DNA of 64,000 nucleotides from Chitinivorax tropicus (GTDB taxonomy: Bacteria > Pseudomonadota > Gammaproteobacteria > Burkholderiales > SCOH01). Positions 7,558-18,392 of the stretch are shown here, one piece after another (position 1 is the stretch's first letter; each line of letters begins with the position of its first letter). The position numbers and the translations under genes were made by a program. The notes beneath the pieces are model-generated. The model searched no databases. It was not told the DNA's origin and saw only the letters and a program-made list of their open reading frames with translations. Location: contig NZ_JACHHY010000015.1 in NCBI RefSeq assembly GCF_014202905.1, forward strand, positions 1 to 64,000, given 5' to 3'.

Positions 7558-9207
7558 TCAGCGTTCTGTACGACCGCGGTTGCTCCCTGGGCTACGGCGT
7601 CCGCCATTGCTACCTTCACCTTGCGTGCGTTTGCGAGGTGCAGCAGCGGCTGCGGCATCATTGCCGAACATCTGGTCATATCGTGCGCCACTGGCGTAAT
7701 CGCTTGGGAAGTAGGGTGCGGGCTGCGCCTGGCGTGGGCGCCCACCTTGACCAAAGCGGTTGCTGGGTTGTGCATCGTTGCGCCAGCCGGTATTTTGACG
7801 GGGTGCGCGGCGTTCATTACTCCAGCCACGGCTTTGACCGCCTTCGCGTGGTGCGGCGCCATCACGTGCTGCAAAGCCCTCGCGCGGTGCAGATTCGCGT
7901 TGGCCGGCAAAGCCCTCACGATTCGATTGGAAGCCTTCACGGCGGCCTTCACCATTGCCACGGCGCTGTCCGTCGCGGCTACCACCAAACCCACGGCCTT
8001 GGCCGGAGCGTGGCGCCCCGCTACGGCGATCGCCACGGCTACCCTGTGGGCGAGGTTGGAAGCGGGCTTCCATGCCTTCCACGGCAAATGGTGTGATCGA
8101 TTGACCAGTAAAGCGCTCGATACGGCGCAGGGTCAGTACGTCATTCTTCCCAGCGAAGGAAATGGCGACACCGCTTGCACCGGCACGGCCAGTACGGCCA
8201 ATGCGGTGAACATAATCTTCAGCGAACTTGGGCAGGTCGAAGTTGATGACATGGCTGATACCGGAGACATCAATACCACGCGCAGCAACATCCGTTGCGA
8301 CCAGCACGCGTACATCGCCACGGCGAACCTTGAGCAAGGTGCGTTGGCGGTCACGCTGCTGCATGTCGCCATGCAGTGCGGCAGTCTGGAAGCCTTCGGC
8401 AGCCAGCTCATCCGCAAGTTGATCCGCATCGCGTTTGGTGGCGGTGAATACAATGGCCTGCTTGACGTCAACGTCGCGAATGAAATGGCTCAGCAAACGC
8501 TGTTTGTGTGACAGATCATCCACATAGTGCAGCTTCTGCTCGATGTTTTCGTGGCGTGCAGTCTGTGCGGCAATCTGGATGCGCTTCGGTTCGGTCAGGA
8601 GCTGATCCGCCAACTTGCCCACAACGCCCTCCAGCGTAGCCGAGAACAGTGCGGTCTGGCGGGTTTTCGGTGTGCGTTCAGCGATGCCCAGTACGTCTTC
8701 CGAGAAGCCCATGTCCAGCATGCGATCTGCCTCGTCCAGAATCAGCATCTCCAGGCGCGAGAAGTCGATGCGACCGCTTTGCAGATGGTCGATCAGGCGG
8801 CCCGGTGTCGCAACCAGAATCTCAAATGGGCGATCCAGCAGCTGATTCTGTGTGCGATACGATACGCCACCGACGATGCTGACAACCTTGGCGCGGCGCA
8901 GATGCTTGCCATAGGTTGCTGCGGCGTTGGCAACCTGTTGTGCCAATTCGCGGGTCGGGGTCAGCACCAGAATGCGCGGGCCGCGGCCTGCTGCTTTGGG
9001 TTCTTCAGTCAATTTCTGCAGAGCAGGCAGCATGAAACCTGCCGTTTTACCGGTACCGGTTTGTGCGGAGGCCATCAGATCATGGCCGGCAATGATCTCA
9101 GGCACGGCTTCTGCCTGAATAGGAGTGGGGGCCGTGTAGCCGGCGTCGTTCAAAGCTTTGAGGATGGCGGGGTGTAGGCCGAGGTCGGCGAAAGTCAATT
9201 GTGACAA
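7558..9207 (-). CDS. rhlE: DEAD-box ATP-dependent RNA helicase RhlE
   Basis: A 549-residue RhlE-type helicase. The Q-motif region (YTAPTPIQAEAVPEI), motif I AQTGTGKT (48-55), motif II DEAD (158-161), motif III SAT (189-191) and motif VI HRIGRTGRAG are all present. A helicase core of about 380 residues is followed by a long basic tail rich in Arg, Gly and Ser (roughly 385-549), with repeated RGG-like and REGF segments. Such tails bind RNA. The protein remodels RNA in ribosome assembly or mRNA decay. It ends at a strong terminator and is divergent from typA. Confidence 0.93.
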   Translation of the reverse strand: MSQLTFADLGLHPAILKALNDAGYTAPTPIQAEAVPEIIAGHDLMASAQTGTGKTAGFMLPALQKLTEEPKAAGRGPRILVLTPTRELAQQVANAAATYGKHLRRAKVVSIVGGVSYRTQNQLLDRPFEILVATPGRLIDHLQSGRIDFSRLEMLILDEADRMLDMGFSEDVLGIAERTPKTRQTALFSATLEGVVGKLADQLLTEPKRIQIAAQTARHENIEQKLHYVDDLSHKQRLLSHFIRDVDVKQAIVFTATKRDADQLADELAAEGFQTAALHGDMQQRDRQRTLLKVRRGDVRVLVATDVAARGIDVSGISHVINFDLPKFAEDYVHRIGRTGRAGASGVAISFAGKNDVLTLRRIERFTGQSITPFAVEGMEARFQPRPQGSRGDRRSGAPRSGQGRGFGGSRDGQRRGNGEGRREGFQSNREGFAGQRESAPREGFAARDGAAPREGGQSRGWSNERRAPRQNTGWRNDAQPSNRFGQGGRPRQAQPAPYFPSDYASGARYDQMFGNDAAAAAAPRKRTQGEGSNGGRRSPGSNRGRTER

Positions 9208-9531
9208 GACAAATCCTTCAGAACAAATATCAAAAGCCGGCTCAGTCTGTATAGTGAAACAGACGGCAATACCAAAACAGGACAGCCAGATGGCATGAAA
9301 TGAGGCGGTTCTACCGGCTACGTAACATCGACGCTAACCGGGTAGGTGACGCGCAAACACAGTGCGGGTGCGCGAAGAGGTCAGATTCGATGAGTTTTTG
9401 ATGTGCGGTTTGGCAACTGGTTGATGCACAATCAAAAAGAGGCGGCATTATCTTTTAATTGCAAGAAAATTGCAAGCTTTTTGTGTTAAACTCGCACGCT
9501 TTTACTGAATCTTGAAAGCTGGAATCGATAC
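9208..9531 (+). other. divergent intergenic region rhlE / typA
   Basis: 324 bases without a supported gene, holding the promoters of rhlE (minus) and typA (plus). The stretch from about 9420 to 9500 is AT-rich and contains two TTGCAA copies and a GTTAAACT block that could be part of the typA promoter. I could not fix a -35/-10 pair with confidence. Confidence 0.5.
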
Positions 9532-11343
9532 ATGACGCGCGCCATTCGCAATATCGCCATCATCGCCCACGTTGACCATGGTAAAACCACGCTGGTCGAT
9601 AAATTGCTCCATCAGGCGGGAACCTTCCGTGAAAACCAACATGTCGCCGAACGGGTGATGGATAGCAACGATATCGAAAAGGAACGCGGTATCACCATCC
9701 TCGCCAAGAATACGGCAGTCAACTACGAAGGCACCCATATCAATATCGTTGATACCCCAGGGCACGCGGACTTCGGCGGCGAAGTCGAGCGCGTGCTGGG
9801 CATGGTTGACGGTGTGCTCCTGCTGGTTGATGCGGTCGAGGGCCCGATGCCCCAAACCCGCTTTGTCACCCGCAAGGCGCTGGCGTTGGGCCTGAAGCCG
9901 ATCGTAGTCATCAATAAGGTGGATCGCCCTGGTGCGCGTCCAAACTGGGTGATCGATCAGACTTTTGATCTGTTCGACAAGCTGGGCGCCACGGAAGAGC
10001 AGCTGGATTTCCCCGTGGTGTTCGCCTCTGCCCTGAATGGCTTTGCGACACTGGATTTGGCAAAGCCTTCTGATGATATGCGCCCGTTGTTCGAGACGGT
10101 GCTCAAGCATGTGTCACCACCGACTGGCAGCCCGGATGAGCCGCTGCAGTTGCAGATTTCCGCTCTGGATTACTCCAGCTACACAGGTCGTATCGGTATT
10201 GGCCGTATCGCACGTGGCCGCATCAAGCCTGGCCAGCAAGTCATGGTCATGGGCCGTGACGGTCAGAAACAGGCCAAAATCAATCAGGTATTGGGTTTCC
10301 AGGGCCTGGAGCGCGTGTTGGTTGACCAAGCGGAAGCTGGCGACATCATTTTGATCAATGGGATTGAAGAAATCGGTATCGGCGTCACCATCGCAGATGT
10401 CAATCAGCCTGAAGCGCTGCCCATGCTGTCGGTGGATGAGCCGACCCTGACCATGAATTTCCAGGTCAATACCAGCCCATTTGCTGGCACGGAAGGCAAG
10501 TTCGTGACTTCGCGCCAACTGCGTGACCGCCTGCAGAAAGAGCTGCTGACCAATGTGGCTTTGCGGGTTGAAGACACGCAGGATGCAGACGTATTCCTGG
10601 TTTCGGGCCGTGGTGAGTTGCATTTGACCATTCTGCTTGAAAACATGCGTCGTGAAGGTTATGAGCTGTCAGTTTCCAAGCCTCGCGTGGTGATGAAGGA
10701 GATCGACGGCGTCAAGTGTGAGCCTTATGAGATGCTGACCGTTGATGTGGAAGAGGCCAATCAAGGTGCAGTGATGGAAGAGTTGGGGCGCCGCCGTGGT
10801 GAAATGGTCGATATGTCCAGCGATGGCAATGGCCGCACCCGTTTGGAGTACAAGATTCCCGCTCGGGGCCTGATTGGCTTTCAGGGTGAATTCCTGACCC
10901 TGACCCGTGGTACTGGCATCATGGCGCACGTATTTGATGAATACGCGCCGCTGAAAGCCGATATCCCTGGCCGCCGCAATGGCGTGCTGATCAGCCAGGA
11001 ACAAGGCGATGCGGTAGCCTATGCCCTGTGGAACCTGGAGGATCGTGGTCGGATGTTCATCGGTGCAGGTGAGAAAGTCTACGAAGGCATGATCATCGGC
11101 ATCCACAGCCGTGACAACGATCTGATCGTCAACCCGTTGAAGGGCAAGAAGCTCACCAACGTCCGTGCATCTGGTAAGGATGAAGCGGTCGTGTTGACAC
11201 CGCCGATCAAGATGACGTTGGAGTACGCTGTGGAATTCATCGATGATGATGAGCTGGTGGAAATCACCCCGCAATCCATCCGTTTGCGTAAGCGTTACCT
11301 GTCGGAAAACGAACGCAAGAAGATGGCCAAGGCCGAAGGCTGA
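9532..11343 (+). CDS. typA: ribosome-associated GTPase TypA/BipA
   Basis: 603 residues, the normal length for this translational GTPase. G-domain motifs are visible: G1 AHVDHGKT (12-19), RGITI (G2), [10 protein letters not shown] (G3) and NKVDR (G4). EF-G-like domains and the BipA-specific C-terminal domain follow ([26 protein letters not shown]-like basic end [16 protein letters not shown]). BipA binds 70S ribosomes and aids 50S assembly, mostly at low temperature or under stress. It is monocistronic and ends at a hairpin shared with convergent serS. Confidence 0.96.
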   Translation: MTRAIRNIAIIAHVDHGKTTLVDKLLHQAGTFRENQHVAERVMDSNDIEKERGITILAKNTAVNYEGTHINIVDTPGHADFGGEVERVLGMVDGVLLLVDAVEGPMPQTRFVTRKALALGLKPIVVINKVDRPGARPNWVIDQTFDLFDKLGATEEQLDFPVVFASALNGFATLDLAKPSDDMRPLFETVLKHVSPPTGSPDEPLQLQISALDYSSYTGRIGIGRIARGRIKPGQQVMVMGRDGQKQAKINQVLGFQGLERVLVDQAEAGDIILINGIEEIGIGVTIADVNQPEALPMLSVDEPTLTMNFQVNTSPFAGTEGKFVTSRQLRDRLQKELLTNVALRVEDTQDADVFLVSGRGELHLTILLENMRREGYELSVSKPRVVMKEIDGVKCEPYEMLTVDVEEANQGAVMEELGRRRGEMVDMSSDGNGRTRLEYKIPARGLIGFQGEFLTLTRGTGIMAHVFDEYAPLKADIPGRRNGVLISQEQGDAVAYALWNLEDRGRMFIGAGEKVYEGMIIGIHSRDNDLIVNPLKGKKLTNVRASGKDEAVVLTPPIKMTLEYAVEFIDDDELVEITPQSIRLRKRYLSENERKKMAKAEG

Positions 11344-11382
11344 TTATGATCTGGAGTGGGGTTGATTTCCCGCTTCGGTGCC

Positions 11383-11419
11383 AAACAACAAAGCCCGTCA
11401 ATGACGGGCTTTGTTGTTT
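11383..11419. terminator. bidirectional terminator between typA and serS
   Basis: An inverted repeat of 18-base arms (11383-11400 and 11402-11419) has a GC core GCCCGTCA/TGACGGGC flanked by A and T bases. It gives a T-rich tail in either direction and lies between two convergent genes. Confidence 0.88.
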
Positions 11420-11437
11420 GTGGCGCTACGGCGCAAA

Positions 11438-12751
<1,314 letters not shown>

Positions 12752-12839
12752 CTAGATTGCACGATTCTCGCAGAAATGCCGGTGCATCGGCAATCTAGGC
12801 ATCCAGATCGCCGAGTGGGCCATTTCAGCATGAAGTTCT

Positions 12840-13742
12840 TTAGCGACAGGATAGAATTCCCCTGATCTTGCCATCCAGACTCTCACCAGATGGCAAGTTC
12901 GGGCCGTTGATAAATCTTGATGAAAATTCATCCAGTTTGAATTTTAAGGTTCTGGCCTCGGTAAGTGTCCTGGTGGTGCCGGACACCGGAAGAGGGCCAA
13001 GATCGTATGTGTGCACTGAAATGACATCTTTTCCACCCTCTTGAACAAGTGGGATGTCATTGCCAATAATCTCTTCAAACCGCTGGTAAACAGGTTCAGG
13101 TACAATAAAGTACAAACCCTGTTTCACAAGCCTTGATTTTGAATAAACCAGACTTTTTCTGATGATTTGTGGTATCAAACGCTTGTGAACATTAGCCCAG
13201 TTCAAACCATGCCTAGAAGGCGGAATGTTCATTTTCTGATCACGTGCCGCGTACCACGAGTCGCGATAGTTTCCAGTAATATCAATGCTCTGGACCTCAA
13301 TGCCAACGTAGCTGGTGAGCGCGCCATCAACAATATGAGCTAACACCCAATCCATGCTCATTTTGCTCAATTTAACTTCTTTTCCAGAGTTCTGGCCAAG
13401 CGCAACAACACAATCCAATGACGTGCCAGTTTCAGTTACCTTCTTGATATATTCATCAAAAAGCAAAAATTGAGCATCACCGAAAACTTCACTACTGACC
13501 CGCTTGATGGTTGCATAACAATCTGCATAAAGTCTATTTGGGCAGATAATGACATTCTGACCACCGTTGGATACAGAACAGGTTCCATAGCAAATGGTAT
13601 TGGTATGGTCATATTTTGAACATGCCTTTCCAATGAAAGGGCATGCATTCAGTTGCCAGAACTGTCTGGCTATTTGTGTGATATCAGTTGGGTTGTATCC
13701 GAATATTTCAACTAAAGAGCGTGACTTTGATATTTTCGCCAT
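12840..13742 (-). CDS. NotI-family type II restriction endonuclease
   Basis: A 300-residue protein resembling NotI-type endonucleases. An N-terminal cysteine cluster (ACPF Cys34, Cys41, CYGTC Cys51/55, ICPNR Cys67) resembles the Fe-Cys4 motif of NotI. A variant PD-(D/E)XK site is visible as Asp131 (MDWVLAHI) and Glu149-x-Gln151 (YVGIEVQSIDITGNYR), with Gln replacing the usual Lys as in NotI. It would cut a GC-rich site that the paired methylase protects. Its ATG overlaps the methylase stop as TAATG, so translation is coupled. The sequence is AT-rich (20 of 60 bases GC at 13441-13500), which suggests transfer. The recognition site is unknown. Confidence 0.75.
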   Translation of the reverse strand: MAKISKSRSLVEIFGYNPTDITQIARQFWQLNACPFIGKACSKYDHTNTICYGTCSVSNGGQNVIICPNRLYADCYATIKRVSSEVFGDAQFLLFDEYIKKVTETGTSLDCVVALGQNSGKEVKLSKMSMDWVLAHIVDGALTSYVGIEVQSIDITGNYRDSWYAARDQKMNIPPSRHGLNWANVHKRLIPQIIRKSLVYSKSRLVKQGLYFIVPEPVYQRFEEIIGNDIPLVQEGGKDVISVHTYDLGPLPVSGTTRTLTEARTLKFKLDEFSSRFINGPNLPSGESLDGKIRGILSCR

Positions 13743-14899
13743 TACGAAATCAACCTTTTGATTGTCTCTCCAATTGCCTTAGCCATCAATGGCGGAACCG
13801 CGTTGCCCACTTGTTCAAATTGCTCGGTCAAACTTCCCGTGAAAATATAATGATCTGGAAAGCTTTGGATTCGGGCCGCTTCTCTTACTGAAATCGCTCG
13901 ATCTTGAGTGGGATGGAAGAAGCTACCCCAGTGTGGATCGCATTTGGTCAGGATTGTTGAGCACAACTCATCTGGGTGAAGCCTGCCGTACCGCTTTGTA
14001 TGGTCGCTCCTTCTTGCTCGTTGCAAGCCTGCAGGTAACAATTCGTGTGGAATGTCCCTCCAGCTTCCACCTTGCGGAATATGCTTCAGTCGCTCAAGGT
14101 TGGCTTTTCCAAGTTTCGCGCAGCCATGATTGAAGATTTTTGTTGAATCTTCTCGAAGAATTTTCTGAAATTCAGATTGTGGTGGTTTGGTATATTCAAC
14201 ATCATCAATCAGCTGCCCAAGAGCAAGCTCTGGCAAGTCAGAAAGTGCATCCCAAACTGTAGTTTTTTCCTTTAATCTCGTTGCAAGCAACGGGGGAACT
14301 TGAATGCAAAGTTCTTTTGCCCCAGCAAAATTTGCAATAGCTGTTGCATTTCGTGTTGGTTCTGGAAACTCAATCTTTGCGCTGTCTCTGAGTGCAATGA
14401 AGATGGTTCTGAAGCGCATTTGTGGAACACCATAATGACCTGCAAATAGAATTCGATGATCAACGGTGTAACCCATCTTTTCGAGATGGGCATAAATAGC
14501 ACTCACGGCAGTGCCTTTTCCAAGTGAGACGATCCCTGGAACATTCTCAATCAAAATGGCTTTGGGCTTTAGAATATCGGCAATCCGCAAATATTCTTTA
14601 AATAGATGATTTCTTTGATCATCCAGGGTTCGGATTGGCGCATTGATTGAAAAGCCTTGGCACGGCGGCCCTCCAGCAATCAAATCCAGTTCGCCTGGTT
14701 TCAGCCCAGTCAATTTTAGAATATCTATCTCTGATAGCTTGCGAATATCATTCGTTACAACATGTGCGTGAGGGTGATTTTTTGCGAAAGTGGCCGCATA
14801 AGTGGGGTGAATGTCTGAACCTAATATTGACTGAAAGCCCGCCATGTTCAAACCACAAGTCAAACCACCTGCACCTGAGAAAAAATCTACCAGTTTCAT
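13742..14899 (-). CDS. DNA (cytosine-5-)-methyltransferase
   Basis: A 385-residue C5-cytosine methylase with all main motifs in order: I DFFSGAGGLTCGL (5-17, AdoMet binding), IV GGPPCQGFS with the catalytic Cys80, VI ENV (118-120), VIII VPQMRFRTIFIA, and X near the C-terminus (QVGNAVPPLMAKAIG). It methylates cytosine in the site cut by the endonuclease encoded next. The methylase comes first, so the cell is protected before the nuclease is made. The low GC content contrasts with serS and rarA on either side, consistent with acquisition of the pair as a unit. Confidence 0.93.
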   Translation of the reverse strand: MKLVDFFSGAGGLTCGLNMAGFQSILGSDIHPTYAATFAKNHPHAHVVTNDIRKLSEIDILKLTGLKPGELDLIAGGPPCQGFSINAPIRTLDDQRNHLFKEYLRIADILKPKAILIENVPGIVSLGKGTAVSAIYAHLEKMGYTVDHRILFAGHYGVPQMRFRTIFIALRDSAKIEFPEPTRNATAIANFAGAKELCIQVPPLLATRLKEKTTVWDALSDLPELALGQLIDDVEYTKPPQSEFQKILREDSTKIFNHGCAKLGKANLERLKHIPQGGSWRDIPHELLPAGLQRARRSDHTKRYGRLHPDELCSTILTKCDPHWGSFFHPTQDRAISVREAARIQSFPDHYIFTGSLTEQFEQVGNAVPPLMAKAIGETIKRLIS

Positions 14900-14959
14900 C
14901 TAATTAGTCCAAATCCTGCCTACATCTATCAAACTTCAAAATTTCCTGATTTTGAAGAC

Positions 14960-16264
14960 TTACTTCTTACCCGCTTTTTCATCCCACTTCCGCAGAAGAG
15001 CCAGTTTTTCACCAATTTTGATCTCAAGACCTCTTGGTGTTGGTTGATACCAACCAGGCTCTTCTATGCCGTCAGGAAGATAGGTTTCACCTGCAGCATA
15101 GGCATTCGGTTCATCATGGGCATAGCGGTATTCGTGCCCATAGCCTAGTTCCTTCATCAGTTTGGTTGGTGCATTGCGCAGGTGGACGGGTACTTCGCGG
15201 CTTTTGTCTTGTTTGACAAAGGCTTTTGCCTGGTTGTAGGCGTTGTAGCCCGCATTGCTTTTGGCGGCGACAGCCAGATAGATCACCGCCTGCCCGAGTG
15301 CCAATTCACCTTCAGGACTTCCCAGTCGTTCATAGGTCAGTGCGGCATCGTTGGCGATCTGCATGGCTCTTGGGTCGGCAAGCCCAATGTCCTCCCAGGC
15401 CATGCGGATGATCCGCCTGGACAGATAACGCGGATCAGCACCGCCATCCAGCATCCTTGTTAGCCAGTACAATGCTGCATCGGGATGGGAGCCTCGAACC
15501 GATTTGTGCAGGGCGGAAATCTGGTCATAAAAATTGTCTCCGCCTTTGTCAAAACGCCGCGAATTCAAGGTCAGGGCATTTTGGATGAAGTCAGCGTCAA
15601 TTTTCTGGATACCTGCTGTGCTCGCTGCTGTTTTGCACTGTTCGAGCAGGTTCAAGAATCTTCTTGCGTCGCCATCGGCATAGCCAATGAGGGTGTCTCT
15701 TGCCACCTCATCGAATGTCAGGTCAGGGAGCGCCGTTCTCTGTGCGCGTGCGAGCAAGTCCTTCAGCTCATCTTCTGTCAGCGATTTCAGCACATAGACT
15801 TGGGCGCGTGACAGCAAGGCTGAGTTCACTTCAAAAGAGGGGTTCTCCGTTGTGGCGCCGATGAATGTGACCAAGCCGCTTTCCGCATAGGGCAGCAACG
15901 CATCTTGTTGGGACTTGTTGAACCTGTGAATTTCATCTACGAACAGAATGGTATGCCTGCCTTGCGCAAGGTTCTGCTCTGCTTGTTCCATGGCGGCTCG
16001 GATGTCTTTGACGCCGGAGAACACTGCTGATAGGGCGATGAATGCGCAGTCGAAGGCGGTTGCGGTCAGCCTGGCAAGCGTTGTCTTCCCAACCCCTGGC
16101 GGGCCCCAGAAAATCATGGAGTGTGGTTTGCCAGATTGAAAGGCCAGCCTCAGTGGCTTGCCCTGGCCAAGCAGGTGAGACTGGCCGATGACTTCATCCA
16201 AGGTCTTGGGCCGGAGGGCCTCGGCCAATGGTGCTACAGGTGCTTGCGAGAACAGGTCAGCCAT
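14960..16264 (-). CDS. rarA: replication-associated recombination protein A (RarA/MgsA) AAA+ ATPase
   Basis: 434 residues, the usual length. The N-terminus (PLAEALRPKTLDEVIGQSHLL) leads into Walker A GPPGVGKTTLARL (around 54-66), Walker B FVDEIHRF and sensor 1 IGATTENPSF. The C-terminal tetramerisation domain follows (RGSHPDAALYWLTRMLDGG, EDIGLADPRA). RarA acts at stalled replication forks. The lolA-rarA-serS order known from enterics is kept, except that an R-M cassette separates it from serS. A 284-base gap to lolA upstream holds no gene I can support. Confidence 0.95.
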   Translation of the reverse strand: MADLFSQAPVAPLAEALRPKTLDEVIGQSHLLGQGKPLRLAFQSGKPHSMIFWGPPGVGKTTLARLTATAFDCAFIALSAVFSGVKDIRAAMEQAEQNLAQGRHTILFVDEIHRFNKSQQDALLPYAESGLVTFIGATTENPSFEVNSALLSRAQVYVLKSLTEDELKDLLARAQRTALPDLTFDEVARDTLIGYADGDARRFLNLLEQCKTAASTAGIQKIDADFIQNALTLNSRRFDKGGDNFYDQISALHKSVRGSHPDAALYWLTRMLDGGADPRYLSRRIIRMAWEDIGLADPRAMQIANDAALTYERLGSPEGELALGQAVIYLAVAAKSNAGYNAYNQAKAFVKQDKSREVPVHLRNAPTKLMKELGYGHEYRYAHDEPNAYAAGETYLPDGIEEPGWYQPTPRGLEIKIGEKLALLRKWDEKAGKK

Positions 16265-16548
16265 GCGTCACCTTGCCTGGGCGGTGGGGCTGAGCGGTAG
16301 CCTTTTCTGATCGCTGTTTTGCAATATGTATGGTGCCTTTGCCGAAAAGGCAGGCTGCATCGGCTAACACGCTGGTGTGCTGATACGATTGCGGCAGAGC
16401 CCGCGGGGTTGTCGGATGTGGATTGCTTGATTTGCCAGTCAAGTGCAGAAACGGGCCAAGGCGAGCCGGTAGCTGACCCATGGTGCCAGCCAGTGGGCCA
16501 AGCTGAGTCAGCCTGACCGGAACTGGCTGTGGTTGCAGTTGGTGCAGA

Positions 16549-17166
16549 TCATTCACTGATTACATCCACGCCTTTGGGGGGCACGAATTTGAATTGGTCT
16601 GCGGACAGCTTTGGGTTGCGTTCCAATTTGTTGAATCGGATCACGGTGGTCTGGCCAAAGTTGTCTTTCAGCTCCATGACCACCAGCTCGTTCTTCGCAA
16701 AGCCCATTTTGACGCTTTGGAAGGTGGATTCGCTGGATTTGGGCTTGGCATCCAGCCAATCCAGCCCGTCTTTGCTGCCCGCATCTTTCAGGACATAGGC
16801 TTTTTCGATGTCATTGCTGCCCGCCAGCAATGCAGCAGGGCTGGAGCCCAGAGCTTGATCGAGTTTTTTGACGGTGACCTGCTCGATGTCTTTGTCGTAC
16901 AGCCATAGCTTCTGGCCGTCACCCACGATCACTTGATCGTAGGGTTTGGTGTAGGTCCAGCGGAATTTGCCGGGGCGCTGGATCATCACATGTCCACTGG
17001 CCTGCTGGCTGTTGGCAGCACGTTGGCCGGTGACCTGTTGCGTAAAATCGGCCTGCAGTGAATCGGACCCGGCCACAAACGCCTTGAGTTGTTCAATGCC
17101 GCCAGCCCAGCTTGTTGGGCTGTTCAGCAGCAGGGAAAGAAGTAGGGGCAATGTATAAGGTTTCAT
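16549..17166 (-). CDS. lolA: outer-membrane lipoprotein carrier protein LolA
   Basis: 205 residues with a signal peptide (MKPYTLPLLLSLLLNSPTSWAG). The mature part shows the LolA features: AFVAGSDSLQADFTQQV, a SGHVMIQRPGKFRWTYTKPY core, and DKDIEQVTVKKLDQAL. LolA carries lipoproteins through the periplasm from LolCDE to LolB. Several lipoproteins that may depend on it are encoded in this window (bamC, mltA, the Ala-rich lipoprotein). It is followed on the same strand by rarA. Confidence 0.94.
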   Translation of the reverse strand: MKPYTLPLLLSLLLNSPTSWAGGIEQLKAFVAGSDSLQADFTQQVTGQRAANSQQASGHVMIQRPGKFRWTYTKPYDQVIVGDGQKLWLYDKDIEQVTVKKLDQALGSSPAALLAGSNDIEKAYVLKDAGSKDGLDWLDAKPKSSESTFQSVKMGFAKNELVVMELKDNFGQTTVIRFNKLERNPKLSADQFKFVPPKGVDVISE

Positions 17167-17221
17167 GGTCGGGCATTATGCGGTAAAAACGATCACCAAG
17201 GTCAAGGTGCTTGTTAAAGAC

Positions 17222-17244
17222 AAAAGCCCCGGAGGACCGGGGCT
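17222..17244 (-). terminator. Rho-independent terminator of the OmpA-family gene
   Basis: AGCCCCGG (17225-17232) pairs with CCGGGGCT (17237-17244) around AGGA. On the minus strand the stem is followed by TTTTG. It lies 22 bases after the ompA-like stop and separates that gene from lolA. Confidence 0.82.
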
Positions 17245-17266
17245 CTTGGAGGAAACCAGCCGCTGA

Positions 17267-17959
17267 TCAGTTAGCGGATTTGGTGCCCTTCAGTTCGATC
17301 TCAACCCGGCGATCAGGCTGCAGGCAAGCGATCAATTTCTTGGTCTTCTTGTTGCCTTTGCAATCTTCAGGCTTGGTCACAGGCTGGGATTTGCCCAGGC
17401 CCTGTGTCGTGATCTTGTCAGCGGGCAAGCCTTTGCTGACTGCGTAAGCCTTCACTGATTCAGCGCGACGCTCGGACAGTTTCTGATTGTACTTGTCGGA
17501 GCCGATGCGATCGGTGTGGCCGGAGATCTCAACTGTGCCGTCGATGCTCTTGACGTGAGGTGCCAGTGCGTCTTCGATGACTTTGTCCAAGGCAACTTTA
17601 CCTTCGTTGGACAGCTTGTCGCCATTGAAGGCAAACAGGACATCAGCTTGCAGCGTGAACTTTTCGGTCTTCGGAGCAGCCGGCGCGACCACAGGTGCAG
17701 GTGCTACCGGTGTGGCAGGCGCTTCGACAACCGGCGCGGGTGCGGGAGCAGGCGCTGGCTTGGGTGGCATCAGGCTGGCATCGCACTCTTCGGTTGCATT
17801 TTCTTTGGTCCAGTAGCCGGTACGCCAGCATTCGCTATAAGCGTTCTTCACGACGGAACCCGTGGAACCATCTTGAGTGTAGCCTTCGCTTGCATGAGCG
17901 GTAAAGCCGGCAACGGCCAACGAAGCTGCCAACACAGACTTGATCAGTTTGTTGGTCAT
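17267..17959 (-). CDS. OmpA-family peptidoglycan-binding outer-membrane protein
   Basis: 230 residues with a signal peptide ending FTAHA. An N-terminal segment has paired cysteines (SECWRTGYWTKENATEECD), followed by a Pro/Ala linker (about 68-100) and a C-terminal OmpA domain. The peptidoglycan-binding signature is clear in ISGHTDRIGSDKYNQKLSERR, and a second Cys pair (EDCKGNKKTKKLIAC) lies near the end. There is no eight-stranded barrel, so it resembles RmpM-like betaproteobacterial OmpA proteins that link the outer membrane to the cell wall. It is a single gene with its own terminator. Confidence 0.88.
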   Translation of the reverse strand: MTNKLIKSVLAASLAVAGFTAHASEGYTQDGSTGSVVKNAYSECWRTGYWTKENATEECDASLMPPKPAPAPAPAPVVEAPATPVAPAPVVAPAAPKTEKFTLQADVLFAFNGDKLSNEGKVALDKVIEDALAPHVKSIDGTVEISGHTDRIGSDKYNQKLSERRAESVKAYAVSKGLPADKITTQGLGKSQPVTKPEDCKGNKKTKKLIACLQPDRRVEIELKGTKSAN

Positions 17960-18392
17960 ATTGTTTTCTCCTGACTGAAAAGGGTCAAACTGGAAATTCT
18001 TATTATTCAGCGGGCTTAATCAGAGCCCGGCAACGTGGTAAGGATAGCTTTAAAGCCCGAATGATACCAAACGAAATGTGGCTGAAATGTGAAAGCAGGG
18101 CGCAACTGTTGTTTTTTTGCAAACAAGTGGCCATCGGATGGCGTTTTCGGGGCGGTTTCAAGCCAGGTCGTCATCATTTTTCACTTTGGCGGCCAGGCGA
18201 GGCGACATGTATTTCCAGGCACGTTGATCGACATGCACGGAAGCCCAGGGAGGCGGATGGCAGCGCGACCGGGCGGGTCATTTCCCAGGCAGGTGACGTG
18301 CTTTGGAAAATACCAGGGACGCATCAATTGGTCGGGTGGGCCTGCCGTGCTAGAATCTTGTCTATTTTTCGCATCGAAAAGCCCAAGGATAC
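17960..18392 (+). other. divergent intergenic region ompA-like / gyrA
   Basis: 433 bases without a supported gene. The left part is the untranslated leader and promoter of the OmpA-like gene, with AGGAG-type Shine-Dalgarno sequence just before its ATG. The right part holds the gyrA promoter at 18328-18356. No conserved RNA element was recognised. Confidence 0.5.
18328..18356 (+). promoter_or_regulatory. gyrA promoter
   Basis: TTGGTC (18328-18333) and TAGAAT (18351-18356) are 17 bases apart, and TGC just before the -10 makes it an extended -10 promoter. Transcription would start near 18363, about 30 bases before the gyrA ATG. Confidence 0.65.

Noticed and set aside
7279-8511. 410-codon open frame opposite rhlE
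   Set aside because: It mirrors the repetitive GC-rich rhlE tail and has no recognisable domain.
16257-16556. 99-codon frame between lolA and rarA on the minus strand
   Set aside because: It starts with GTG inside lolA, has no ribosome binding site, is rich in Pro, Gln and His, and shows no domain.
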